From IMG/VR virus record IMGVR_UViG_3300036770_004428, positions 1-64,000 of that record: 64,000 bases of DNA; one strand, written 5' to 3'. The first letter of the stretch is position 1. Every line of letters begins with the position of its first letter. Of this stretch, positions 17,367-26,924 are shown piece after piece. The translations under genes and the position numbers were made by a program. This stretch comes from a virus. The notes beneath the pieces are model-generated. The model had not been told where the DNA came from. It made no database searches and saw nothing but the letters and a program-made list of their open reading frames with translations.

Positions 17367-19895
17367 TTAGAAATCCATAAAGTCATAAGACTCACCATCT
17401 TGGAACTCAAAATTTTGTCCGTCTTGGAATTGTTTACTAACCACATATTTGTAACAAATATCAGTTCCAGCACTTAATGTATAACCATTTGGACATGGTT
17501 TATATTCTAAACAACATTCACTGCACATATCAAAAGTCATGTACAATTCTTTACTGTTTAAAACTAAGTCACTATGTTTTTCTAATACAGAAGATTGATT
17601 GAAATAGTCTGTGTATCTCCATGGTAAACTAGCGTCAACACTAGGTGCAAATGTCCTATTTATAACACCATAACCTTCAATTAAACCAAACTCTCCTGCT
17701 TGAACAATTTTATTATCGATTAACTCTCCAGCTTGGTCTCTTCTTTGTGAATAATCTAATAAACCTGGATTATAAACCCAAGACTTTTTATTGTCTATCA
17801 CTGGTGCAATATCAAAACCAGGGCATTTATTTTTAATAACATCTGTTACAGTATTAGCACTTAAACACTCAAATTTTATATTATCTATGAATATATCATA
17901 AGTACAACAACAATTTAAACCTGAAGTAAATTGTAAAGCTACGTTATAACCTTCAGTTGTAGCTGTTGTAGCGGTTATAGTAGTAGTATCGAAAACAGTA
18001 CCTAAATCAAACCAAGTTTCTAATTCGTTAAACACTATAGAGTCAGAAGTTTGTAAAATATTGTTTTTACTATCTGTAATAACTAAACTAGCTTCTATAG
18101 GTGTCAATGGATTAAAACAACAAGGTTCCCTGTTTGAAATTAATTCGTCTAAATTTATGTCTAAATTATTTAATATAGGTGTTTTCGGTACTGTATGAGC
18201 TGAATTGTAATCAACTAAATTATTATCCCCATCAAAAGTTAATAAACAAGGTTCAGTCCCATTATCAACATCTATTACATCATCACCCTCATCAACAACT
18301 TCAACACAAGAATTTTCGGGTACACCAAAATAAAAAGAGGCCCCAACACTTAAAGGTACATCACATATGGGTTTGATCAATTCACTATTTAACTTGAATT
18401 TTAAAGGTAAACAAGGACTAGGGTCTCTAGTATAACAATTTAATTCTCCTTGATATTCTTTGTAAACCCAAGGTAAGTTATTTTCAGAAGCTATTTTTAA
18501 ACAACAGGTTTCATCAATAGATTCACCATTAAATGTAACATAAGTTACTGTTTGATTAAAGTTATCTGTAGTGGTAGTTGTTGTTAAATCTTGTAAAGAT
18601 AAATTACATTCACCTAATGGTTTACAGTAACATAAAACACCATCATAAAAACCACCTATCTCAAGACATTTTTGTACTGTTGTTTCTACAGGTATCGTTA
18701 TATTAGAATTTGTTAATGATATAGTACCAGAGGTAGAACCACCAATATTAAAACTTCTATAACAAACATAAAAACCACCTCTAATATACAAGGCATTAGA
18801 TACTAAGATTCTAGCATTTACGTTATCAGGTATACCATCACCACCAAAATCACTAGGATTAAATAAATTATCTATAACAAACTGAGATTCCTCACCTGTT
18901 AATCCCAATGACATTAGGGTAGACATGTTTAATAATAATTCTCTACCTTGTATTGATGCTGCTAAAGCAATAAATTCATCTACAGTTGTTAAACAAGAAC
19001 ATTTTACACTAATTTCGGGTGTTACATTACATAAACAAGCAGAAACTTCATCACCAAAATCATTTGTTACTACTTGGTAATTTGAATTTGGTAGTCTTGA
19101 GCAACATTCTTGTCCTACTATTGGTTCTCCATTTAGAGCGTCTACATAAAAACTTCCGTTAACAAATAAATCACCTTCACCGTTAGAGGTGATGATATCT
19201 ATTAAAAAGTTCCATAAATCATTATCAACATCTTGTAAAGAATCACCATTTATTGTTGTATAAAGATTATCCCACCATGCAAAATTGTTACAATCAATAC
19301 AAATTACTCTACTATTAAATTCAGCTTGTGATATTAATCCCAAAGAAAAACTTTCACATAAACTGTCTGCACCAGTATCACTATAGATATTACAATTAAC
19401 ACCATCCCAAAAGACGGGTTCACCAACAAATTCTTCTTTACAACATTCTTCTTTTAAAGCCGAATTAGAGGCTGTAACAATACCGTTACTAGATATATTA
19501 AACAATAAACTACTACAATAAGTGGTTACATTGTCAGTACCACTACCTGTGCCACCACCTGTGGGTATAACAACTATACCATCTTCTTTATCATCTGGTA
19601 AAACACCTATACCTGTACCACCACCAGTGGGTTGGCCATAGGTACAACATCCATTACAAGCTTGTACAGCGACTGGGTCATAATTATTAGCCTGTGGGTC
19701 CATACAACCTGTAAGATTACTTGCGGGATAATTACAACACCCACTAGTATATGTACCAAATAAATCTGGTGTCGGTTGTCCTACTGGTCCACAAGGTGTA
19801 TCGGCCAATGGGTTATAATTACTAGCCAATGGATCTATACAACCAATAATACCTCTTGGTCCACCTACCCCTGTTTGATTTACTCCTATCGCCAT
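17367..19895 (-). CDS. Cys-rich adhesin-like tail protein with NYNP motifs, 842 aa
   Basis: The N-terminus carries two copies of a motif typical of flavobacterial surface proteins: GCIDPLASNYNPLAD (residues 18-32) and GCMDPQANNYDPVAV (63-77). Further on are several modules of the form N-G-E-x-[IL]-x4-C-C followed by more cysteines (about residues 136-151, 253-264, 453-463), shared with the next gene upstream. A jelly-roll-like segment near residues 600-680 ends CCCTYDIFIDNIKF. The C-terminus has a short repeat, FQDGQNFEFQDGESYDF. There is no signal peptide. Probably a host-binding fibre stabilised by disulphides or bound metal. Confidence 0.55.
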   Translation of the reverse strand: MAIGVNQTGVGGPRGIIGCIDPLASNYNPLADTPCGPVGQPTPDLFGTYTSGCCNYPASNLTGCMDPQANNYDPVAVQACNGCCTYGQPTGGGTGIGVLPDDKEDGIVVIPTGGGTGSGTDNVTTYCSSLLFNISSNGIVTASNSALKEECCKEEFVGEPVFWDGVNCNIYSDTGADSLCESFSLGLISQAEFNSRVICIDCNNFAWWDNLYTTINGDSLQDVDNDLWNFLIDIITSNGEGDLFVNGSFYVDALNGEPIVGQECCSRLPNSNYQVVTNDFGDEVSACLCNVTPEISVKCSCLTTVDEFIALAASIQGRELLLNMSTLMSLGLTGEESQFVIDNLFNPSDFGGDGIPDNVNARILVSNALYIRGGFYVCYRSFNIGGSTSGTISLTNSNITIPVETTVQKCLEIGGFYDGVLCYCKPLGECNLSLQDLTTTTTTDNFNQTVTYVTFNGESIDETCCLKIASENNLPWVYKEYQGELNCYTRDPSPCLPLKFKLNSELIKPICDVPLSVGASFYFGVPENSCVEVVDEGDDVIDVDNGTEPCLLTFDGDNNLVDYNSAHTVPKTPILNNLDINLDELISNREPCCFNPLTPIEASLVITDSKNNILQTSDSIVFNELETWFDLGTVFDTTTITATTATTEGYNVALQFTSGLNCCCTYDIFIDNIKFECLSANTVTDVIKNKCPGFDIAPVIDNKKSWVYNPGLLDYSQRRDQAGELIDNKIVQAGEFGLIEGYGVINRTFAPSVDASLPWRYTDYFNQSSVLEKHSDLVLNSKELYMTFDMCSECCLEYKPCPNGYTLSAGTDICYKYVVSKQFQDGQNFEFQDGESYDFMDF

Positions 19896-19919
19896 TTATT
19901 TTTTTATATATTTTTTATT

Positions 19920-22900
19920 TTATGAAAAATAACAACCAATATCATTATTATAGTTTATACTTGAATTACCCGTTTGTTGTTTATAGTAGTTACAACAAGT
20001 ATTACTTAATTTAGTACCATCGTATTTCACAATTGTTGTATAATTAACACCTAAAACCACAGTATTTACTAATAAATAATTACCTTCGATTAATAATGGA
20101 CATTGGTAACATTTTTGGTTTAAATAATAAAAGTCACTGAATTCACAACAATATTTATCTAGTGCCTGTCCATTAGTGTTAAAGACATAATTACCGTTTA
20201 TTATGATATCATTATTGTTACACTTAATACATAAATTACTTACATTTTCACCATTAACTACTGTTTGGTAGTTAAATCCTAATTTATTACAACAGTCTTC
20301 TGTAATTAACCCACCTTCTAAATCTGTATAATAATTAATTGTGTTGTCATTAATTGTTACCGTATTTTCTTGATATTCTCTAGGACAATTAAAACAAGAA
20401 GATTCTGAACTACCTTGTGTTGTTGTCAATAAAGTCGTAACTAAATTAGTTGGACTCACATTATCAACAGTACCATCTAGATTATTTAATGTAATTATTG
20501 TCGGTCCGTAATTGTAGTTTAATTGTTCACAACAAACCTCATTTAATGGTGTAAAATTATCTACTGATGGTGTTTCATTTAAGTTATTAGGTATACCCAT
20601 CACATCATACAATTCGACCACTTGTTCAGCCGGACAAATGTTTTGTTCTGGCAACTTTTCACATATTTTATTTTCAGGATTCCAAACACCACCTCTAATA
20701 CTACAACAATCTTTGTTTTTCAATGGTTCACCATTAAACATGTAGATACATCTACCTGTTTGGAAATAAGTTCCATATAGATTATTTAAGAAATTTGTGG
20801 CCTGTACTAAATCATTACCATTATAACCATATGTTTGTGCTAAAGATATGGTTGTTTGGTCTGTTAGATTTAAACTATTTAAGTATTGTTCTGTGTTACA
20901 AGCAACAACCATAGAATCAATAGGTGGGCACCACCAACAATAGTAACCTTCATTATTACCTGCAGGTATATCCCCTCCATTTGGATTTAAAACGTCTGTA
21001 GTGTCACCATCACCTGTCGGTCCTGTATGTGGTACAAAGTCTAAACCAGTAAAATCAATATTAGGTAATGTCACACCATCTGTTGTAGTAACAGTATTTG
21101 TTTGTACAGATATAGAAGCGTAACCACTACCACAAGTATATTCCTTTAAACACAATTTAATAGGATAAGTACCTGGATTTAAAGTTATTGTTTGTACGGC
21201 TGTTTGATATTGGTCGGCATTTAACAAATAAGTTAAATTACCTAAGAATAACATTGCCTGATATTTACAACATGCAGCTGTTGCCCCACCAAATAACTGG
21301 AAAGTTACTGTCACAGTACTTCCTTGATTGACAGTTATTGAACCGTATGAACAATCTGTACAATTATTACTAAGACAAACAGGGTTTGTGATTATTGCAG
21401 GTAAACCAACAATACTATTTGTACAATCTACTTGTTGTGTTGGTGTTACTGTTGTATTAACCATATCTAAAACGTATGGTACTGTACTTGTTTGTGGGAC
21501 AAATAAATCTGATGAATCTAAAAAGTCAGTCGGATTTTGTGAAATCACATTATCTCCAGTTACCCCACCACCAACGACTGGTATGTATGAAGTTAATATA
21601 CAGTAACCACCTGTAGTATCTTCTACCCAAGTCACATCTTGTCCTACAATTGTTTTTGTACAACAATTTCTATCCGTAACTTCATTAACAATACCACTGT
21701 TATTTATTAAGATGGTTTGTGGACATTGTGTTACCGTATTGTTTGGTAACCAATAAAAATCACAACATTCTTCTATATTATGTGGTAATAATTCACCGTT
21801 AGATCCTGAAACATATATCATACCGTCATTAGCAAAAGAGGCTTCTGGTGGACAATTATTACAAAGTGTAGACTCTCCTGCTTGGAAAGTTATTCTAAGT
21901 GAATAAGTGTCACCGGTATCTCTTACATTTCTAGGACCATCATTATCACCATATTCGACTAAACCAGCAGATAATACTCTGATATTATCATTAGGGTCTA
22001 TTAAATATTCAGGTACTTGATCACCATAATTAGAAAATGCTTGTCCAAATTCACCAGGAGTGAAAGTACCATTATTATATTCTGTAAAATAATTTACAGG
22101 TATTTCTTCTAATCTTTCTACAAATGTTTCAGGTTCAAAATCTCTTAAGAAACATCTATACCTATCCCAATATCTTTGTCCAAAGTCATAAACACCATAG
22201 TGTGGGTTATTACCTTCAGTTCTTTCGTTGCCACCATTATACCAAAATCCGTCATTTTGAAACCAAAGGGTAAATGAATCTGTGGGTGTTTGTGGAAATC
22301 CTAAATCATCGGCAGCGAATTCAGATACGGAATAAAACTCAGGTAGATTAGTAGTCGGATTTATTATATTATAACCTATAGTACCGATGTCGGTAACAAT
22401 TTCAGCCTGTAGTAAATCTAAAATTTCTGTCATATCTACTTTATCTCTAGCGATATAGACTCTTTCATTTAAAGATGCTAAACATTCATCTATATTGAAT
22501 AGTTCAAGGAAAAATTCCAAAACTTTTCTTGTACCTTTAGACCTAAATAACCACCAAGCGTTTATTACCAATCTTCTCCATAATTCAATATCAATTTCAG
22601 CCGCAGAAAGTTCTCTAGAATAACCTTTAAATTGTGGGTTATCACCTTGTGAATTATCTTCAACAATATTAAACCCACCTAATGTCAACAAAACATCAAA
22701 ACCTAATGTTTTTGCCATCATTTTTATTAAATTGTCTGATGTATTATCCTTTTTGTTGTAGGTTACAACATTTGCAAAAGATAAACCATCTATATATTTT
22801 TTAATAACATCAAATTCGGCACCATAAACACGTAATAATTTAGATACTTTCCTACCAAATCTATCTGTACCATCACCATCGGTATCATATTCTTTTATGG

Positions 22901-23918
22901 AATCTGATACAAATCTTCTTAGAACTAAATCTGTTTTTGCTTCATCATATAAAGCAGCTAATTTAAATAAACCCTCTATATAGTTTTCGTAAGCAAAAGT
23001 GTTTATATCTAGGTTATAATTATCAGAAGTTGGCCATACAAAGGTTTGTAAAGAAAAACCTATATCACCATCTTCATATTTAATAGGTACATTAAATACT
23101 GCTTTGTAATTAGGTGTTTGTAATCTATCTAATAGAACGTTTTGAAAATCAGTTAGGTTATTAAAAAATTTGTCTCTTATTTCTTTTATCGGTTTTATGT
23201 GGTAATCAATTTTACCAAATGTTGACCCAGATAAACTCTTAAAACAATTACCCTTAACTGATACATAAATGTAATTATTAGTTGGTGTGTAACCTGTAAT
23301 ATCGTTTATAACATATTCTTCACTACCGTCATAATTAGTTAATACATAATTAAAAACATTGTTTAAAACATTTTCTGGTATAAAAAGGTTTTCACTTACA
23401 TCTAAATTAAATGGATTACTAGCCGCTATTATAGGACTTCTAAACGTAGTTGTATCAGTATCTAAATCATAACTATAATCTAGAACGGTATTCAAATTAC
23501 TTGGTCTCTCCAAGGTTGGTTGTGGTGGTGTCGAACAAATAAAAATAGAAGCTGGCCACTTTAAAATAATATCTTGTATCTCAGACTCAATAAATTTAGC
23601 AAAACTACCAAAGTAAACATACCTACTAACATCTTCTTTGTTAAAATTTAATTTAACAAAAACTTGATTAGACACCATAGTATCTAATTCGTCTACGGTA
23701 ATATTTAAATTATTTAATGAATAGTAGTCTGACCAATCACCTAATGTAAAATCTTTAAAAGGACTACCTTCAAAATTTGTTGTTATAGAAAAATTACCTA
23801 ATGTAAAAAAAGCGTCACTGTCAGTAAATTGATTTCCGACTAGACTTGGAGCAAAATCTCCCTCCCTTTTTTTATAAGCGTCCGTTAATGAACCTGGTAC
23901 AACTCTTTTTAAAGCCAT
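19920..23918 (-). CDS. Baseplate or tail protein fused to Cys-rich repeat adhesin, 1332 aa
   Basis: The N-terminal half (to about residue 560) looks like a tail attachment protein. It contains FGRKVSKLLRVYGAEFDVIK and the hallmark LWRRLVINAWWLFRSKGTRK seen in P2 gpI-like and related baseplate proteins that hold fibres. From about residue 690 the protein changes to Thr- and Asn-rich beta sequence with at least seven CC modules (CC near residues 718, 752, 1071, 1129, 1209, 1257, 1308), several preceded by N-G-E-x-L. The design suggests a baseplate anchor fused to a repetitive disulphide-rich host-binding arm. It belongs to the same block as the next four structural genes. Confidence 0.6.
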   Translation of the reverse strand: MALKRVVPGSLTDAYKKREGDFAPSLVGNQFTDSDAFFTLGNFSITTNFEGSPFKDFTLGDWSDYYSLNNLNITVDELDTMVSNQVFVKLNFNKEDVSRYVYFGSFAKFIESEIQDIILKWPASIFICSTPPQPTLERPSNLNTVLDYSYDLDTDTTTFRSPIIAASNPFNLDVSENLFIPENVLNNVFNYVLTNYDGSEEYVINDITGYTPTNNYIYVSVKGNCFKSLSGSTFGKIDYHIKPIKEIRDKFFNNLTDFQNVLLDRLQTPNYKAVFNVPIKYEDGDIGFSLQTFVWPTSDNYNLDINTFAYENYIEGLFKLAALYDEAKTDLVLRRFVSDSIKEYDTDGDGTDRFGRKVSKLLRVYGAEFDVIKKYIDGLSFANVVTYNKKDNTSDNLIKMMAKTLGFDVLLTLGGFNIVEDNSQGDNPQFKGYSRELSAAEIDIELWRRLVINAWWLFRSKGTRKVLEFFLELFNIDECLASLNERVYIARDKVDMTEILDLLQAEIVTDIGTIGYNIINPTTNLPEFYSVSEFAADDLGFPQTPTDSFTLWFQNDGFWYNGGNERTEGNNPHYGVYDFGQRYWDRYRCFLRDFEPETFVERLEEIPVNYFTEYNNGTFTPGEFGQAFSNYGDQVPEYLIDPNDNIRVLSAGLVEYGDNDGPRNVRDTGDTYSLRITFQAGESTLCNNCPPEASFANDGMIYVSGSNGELLPHNIEECCDFYWLPNNTVTQCPQTILINNSGIVNEVTDRNCCTKTIVGQDVTWVEDTTGGYCILTSYIPVVGGGVTGDNVISQNPTDFLDSSDLFVPQTSTVPYVLDMVNTTVTPTQQVDCTNSIVGLPAIITNPVCLSNNCTDCSYGSITVNQGSTVTVTFQLFGGATAACCKYQAMLFLGNLTYLLNADQYQTAVQTITLNPGTYPIKLCLKEYTCGSGYASISVQTNTVTTTDGVTLPNIDFTGLDFVPHTGPTGDGDTTDVLNPNGGDIPAGNNEGYYCWWCPPIDSMVVACNTEQYLNSLNLTDQTTISLAQTYGYNGNDLVQATNFLNNLYGTYFQTGRCIYMFNGEPLKNKDCCSIRGGVWNPENKICEKLPEQNICPAEQVVELYDVMGIPNNLNETPSVDNFTPLNEVCCEQLNYNYGPTIITLNNLDGTVDNVSPTNLVTTLLTTTQGSSESSCFNCPREYQENTVTINDNTINYYTDLEGGLITEDCCNKLGFNYQTVVNGENVSNLCIKCNNNDIIINGNYVFNTNGQALDKYCCEFSDFYYLNQKCYQCPLLIEGNYLLVNTVVLGVNYTTIVKYDGTKLSNTCCNYYKQQTGNSSINYNNDIGCYFS

Positions 23919-23930
23919 TTATTTTTTAAA

Positions 23931-24803
23931 TTAAGTAGTTGAGTCTGTTATAGTATTAAAATCTTTAGTTTGATCAATGTTAGACCTTTGTTCCCTAACT
24001 TCAAATAGAGGTTGTCCAGTAAATTCATCTTGTATTTCGTAAAGATTGTATTGTTTATATATTTCGTTAGCGAAATTGTAAATAGTGTAAGTACCATCGG
24101 CAATACTTTTAGTTTGATTACCGTATAATGCTATTGCTAAACTATCTACATCGTATTCAGTTAATTCAACTTCTAATAGGATTGGGTCGAAACTAGTTTT
24201 ATTTATTTTAATACTTTGGCCAACGGTTCCAACAAATGGTAAACTATTCGGTTTCACTGTTGGTGCTGATGAAGGGGTTACTGTTAAAAATATTAAGTTA
24301 GAGTTGTTATTAAATCTATATCTAACAGCTTTTTGTGTCGTACTAGGTAAATTTTGTGTTATAGGTTCTACTTTATTAACAGAAGTTATTATGGTAAATC
24401 TATCTGTAGCGGTGTTACCATCATAATATTCTATTCTAGAACCAACCAAAGAGTCGATGTTACCATCAGGCAATATACTCGAATTTAAAACAACACCTTT
24501 AATATCTGGAAATGCCGCTAAAACACCGCAGTCTACTATTTGTGTATTAATAACCCTAGGTCTTATTATTATTGTGTATATCCCTAAATTAGCAAATTGT
24601 GCTGATGGTAACTTTAATGTATAGTAACCATCCATATCTGTTCCATCAGGTTGTTTTAATCTAGATAATACAGTTACTGGGTCTAAATTTAAAAAATTAT
24701 TTGCTGGTGCCGTATTTCTACTATTATTATATGAGTATAATACCTCTATGTCATTCAAAGAAGTATTAACTAATCTTTTTGTACCGTAATTACCTATAGC
24801 CAT
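23931..24803 (-). CDS. Virion-like protein, 290 aa
   Basis: No family was recognised. It is mainly beta by pattern, with a clear strand-rich region (YYTLKLPSAQF, GIYTIIIRPRV) and a polar C-terminal helix region (FANEIYKQYNLYEIQDEF). There is one Cys. It lies between the 1332-aa baseplate-fibre protein and a 163-aa protein with only 3 bases between genes. Its position downstream of gp25 and gp6 homologues suggests a baseplate subunit. Confidence 0.5.
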   Translation of the reverse strand: MAIGNYGTKRLVNTSLNDIEVLYSYNNSRNTAPANNFLNLDPVTVLSRLKQPDGTDMDGYYTLKLPSAQFANLGIYTIIIRPRVINTQIVDCGVLAAFPDIKGVVLNSSILPDGNIDSLVGSRIEYYDGNTATDRFTIITSVNKVEPITQNLPSTTQKAVRYRFNNNSNLIFLTVTPSSAPTVKPNSLPFVGTVGQSIKINKTSFDPILLEVELTEYDVDSLAIALYGNQTKSIADGTYTIYNFANEIYKQYNLYEIQDEFTGQPLFEVREQRSNIDQTKDFNTITDSTT

Positions 24804-24806
24804 TTT

Positions 24807-25298
24807 TTAAACTTTTTTTAAATTAAAAAACCCATTTTTATAGATTTCTAATTGTCCAATATTATTTATATCCATTAATCTCATGTGTTTTTCATAGATA
24901 TTAGATACACCTCTTTCTATAAATATTTCATCTTCAATTTCAGGCAAAAAAACTTGTTCTAATTTATTCTCTTCTTTTAATAAGGGATATAAATTAAAAT
25001 TATTATTTGTTAATTTTACCTTAAAAATGGTGTCTCTAGTACTTTTACCTAACCTACGATTTGGTTGACTTAACTCGATGGGTGTGGTGTATGTGTAAAT
25101 TTTTCTAGATGGTGTCCTATCGTTAGGTATCCCACTATTACCATTTAAAAAGGTTTTATAAAAAATACCCTCTATTTCATATTCAATATAACTAGGTTGT
25201 ACATTAAATACACCATTAACCCCAACTTTATATGGGTTATTTTTATCTAATGTTTTTACTTCTTGTAACCTATTACTAGTATATCCTGTTAAATACAT
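24807..25298 (-). CDS. Virion-like protein, 163 aa
   Basis: No family was recognised. The protein is basic, Asn- and Tyr-rich and without Cys. A mid-region YIEYEIEGIFYKTFLNG and the C-terminal MRLMDINNIGQLEIYKNGFF look like beta strands of a small structural protein. It sits in the close-packed baseplate run. A minor baseplate or fibre-connector role is only inferred from position. Confidence 0.5.
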   Translation of the reverse strand: MYLTGYTSNRLQEVKTLDKNNPYKVGVNGVFNVQPSYIEYEIEGIFYKTFLNGNSGIPNDRTPSRKIYTYTTPIELSQPNRRLGKSTRDTIFKVKLTNNNFNLYPLLKEENKLEQVFLPEIEDEIFIERGVSNIYEKHMRLMDINNIGQLEIYKNGFFNLKKV

Positions 25299-25308
25299 AA
25301 TTTATTTT

Positions 25309-26160
25309 TTATATTTGTATACAATAAAAATACCACACAACATTATAGTCATCATTATTATTTGGATCCGATGTTGTTCTAATAATGTTAGGGAATGGTG
25401 GGTTATTTGAGTTACACAATATTGATTGTGCGTTATTATAGTTTACACTATAATTTCCACAATTAACTTGTCCTGTACAATCTGAAGAAACAAATAGTCT
25501 ATAAGTATTTTGTGGGCCAGGACAACACGTTTGTGTGGTCGTTGGGCAACCATTAGGTGTACAATTTGTTAAAATTGGGTATGCTCCACCACAACTTGGG
25601 TGTATTGCTCTACACCATTTATTAGCTAAATCTATTAAATAACTATCGCTAAGTGATCCAGGGTCTGATACGTCACCAGAACTTAATTTGAATAAACCAC
25701 CACCTAAATTTTGTGGTTGATCTACATTTGTGGTGTTGTCACTTGTCCCAAGGTTAATAGCACCATTATCACAAGAACCGTCATCGACTGTAGCATTTGG
25801 ATTATAATTTAAAGCGTTAGGGTCAGTACAACCATAAATAGTATAGTTACCATCACCATAATATAATGTATCACCACCATCATTATTACCATAAGGATTA
25901 CTCACCCCATCACTTATAGGGTTTTGTCCCCCATCATTAACCCCATTATTAGAGATATTCCAAAAATTACCTAAATCAATAATTTCAGCCTTTTCCTTAT
26001 AATCCGTGTAAACACCCAAGTCTTTAATGTTTTGTTTTAATATAAATGGTATAAATAAATCATCTGTGTTTACATATGTAACGGTGGTACCGGAATCGTT
26101 AGGGTCAAGTAAACCAACAATACCTAAATTAACTTTTATTTTTTTTAAGTATTTTTCCAT
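25309..26160 (-). CDS. Virion protein with flavobacterial NYNP-DDGSC motif, 283 aa
   Basis: The first 65 residues are a compact domain and the centre is Gly- and Asn-rich. At residues 110-130 lies a full copy of the motif GCTDPNALNYNPNATVDDGS followed by Cys, which is frequent in secreted flavobacterial and marine surface proteins and looks like a small calcium- or disulphide-stabilised repeat. The C-terminal 100 residues hold about ten Cys (for example CGGAYPILTNC and TQTCCPGPQNTY). The start overlaps the 254-aa gene by one base. A host-recognition accessory is plausible. Confidence 0.55.
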   Translation of the reverse strand: MEKYLKKIKVNLGIVGLLDPNDSGTTVTYVNTDDLFIPFILKQNIKDLGVYTDYKEKAEIIDLGNFWNISNNGVNDGGQNPISDGVSNPYGNNDGGDTLYYGDGNYTIYGCTDPNALNYNPNATVDDGSCDNGAINLGTSDNTTNVDQPQNLGGGLFKLSSGDVSDPGSLSDSYLIDLANKWCRAIHPSCGGAYPILTNCTPNGCPTTTQTCCPGPQNTYRLFVSSDCTGQVNCGNYSVNYNNAQSILCNSNNPPFPNIIRTTSDPNNNDDYNVVWYFYCIQI

Positions 26161-26924
26161 TACAAAATAACTTGTTCTGTTAGTGTTATACTATTTGTGG
26201 TGTTGGCTCCTATAAATGGGTCTACAAAAAAATTGTAATTACCGTTATTATTTTTAGGATTAATAATCGTAAAAGGGCTAGACCACCAAGAAGGGTTTTG
26301 GCTAAATTGTGTGATGTTTATTGGTGTGGTGTAGTTTAATGGTGTATTTATGAAGTCGTGTACCTTACCAGTTGCTGCATTAAAGAATCTACCAATAACA
26401 TAAACTTTTTTATTGTTATTGGTCTCTAAAAAATCTTTATAATTTCTAAAAAAATAAAATCTTTTTAATTTTAAAGTAGGTTGTACAGTACTGTTTATGT
26501 CTAGTTCTTCGAAAAAAAGTAAATTTCTATTTTCTAATTCATTGTTTTCATAAAAATATAATCTGAAAAAACTCCTTAAAAAAGAACTTTTAGTTAAACC
26601 AGTTGTTGTATCAAAACCTACAGCAGCATAATCTTGTTCAAAAGAACCTGTTACTTTATTATAAAACCTAAAATTAATTGTACAACCTTCAGTTTCAGTA
26701 AATTTATAGGCAATTTGTTCACCATCAATAAATGGTGTTATCCTTTTTTCTGTTTCTATGTTTACTAAATTTGTGATAGTCTCATCTAAACCTACAGTAG
26801 TAAATTCCATAGGAATATTTACTGGTATGTAAATATCTGTCTTTAAATCAACCAAAACTAGGTCTTCTTCTCTTTGTACTACATTACCGAGTATTAAATT
26901 TCTATTTATAATATATCTATCCAT
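26160..26924 (-). CDS. Virion-like protein, 254 aa
   Basis: I use the ATG at 26924, which overlaps the upstream stop as TAATG; a TTG two codons earlier is less likely. The protein begins MDRYIINRNLILGN and has an aromatic, Phe- and Asn-rich body (FFRLYFYENNELENRNLLFF, then FYFFRNYKDFLE). No known domain was recognised. Position between the 612-aa baseplate protein and the motif-bearing 283-aa protein suggests a baseplate component. Confidence 0.5.
   Translation of the reverse strand: MDRYIINRNLILGNVVQREEDLVLVDLKTDIYIPVNIPMEFTTVGLDETITNLVNIETEKRITPFIDGEQIAYKFTETEGCTINFRFYNKVTGSFEQDYAAVGFDTTTGLTKSSFLRSFFRLYFYENNELENRNLLFFEELDINSTVQPTLKLKRFYFFRNYKDFLETNNNKKVYVIGRFFNAATGKVHDFINTPLNYTTPINITQFSQNPSWWSSPFTIINPKNNNGNYNFFVDPFIGANTTNSITLTEQVIL

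Noticed and set aside
25310-25317. TATATTTG on the plus strand
   Set aside because: No plus-strand gene follows; it lies at the end of a minus-strand gene and the AT-rich background makes a chance match likely.
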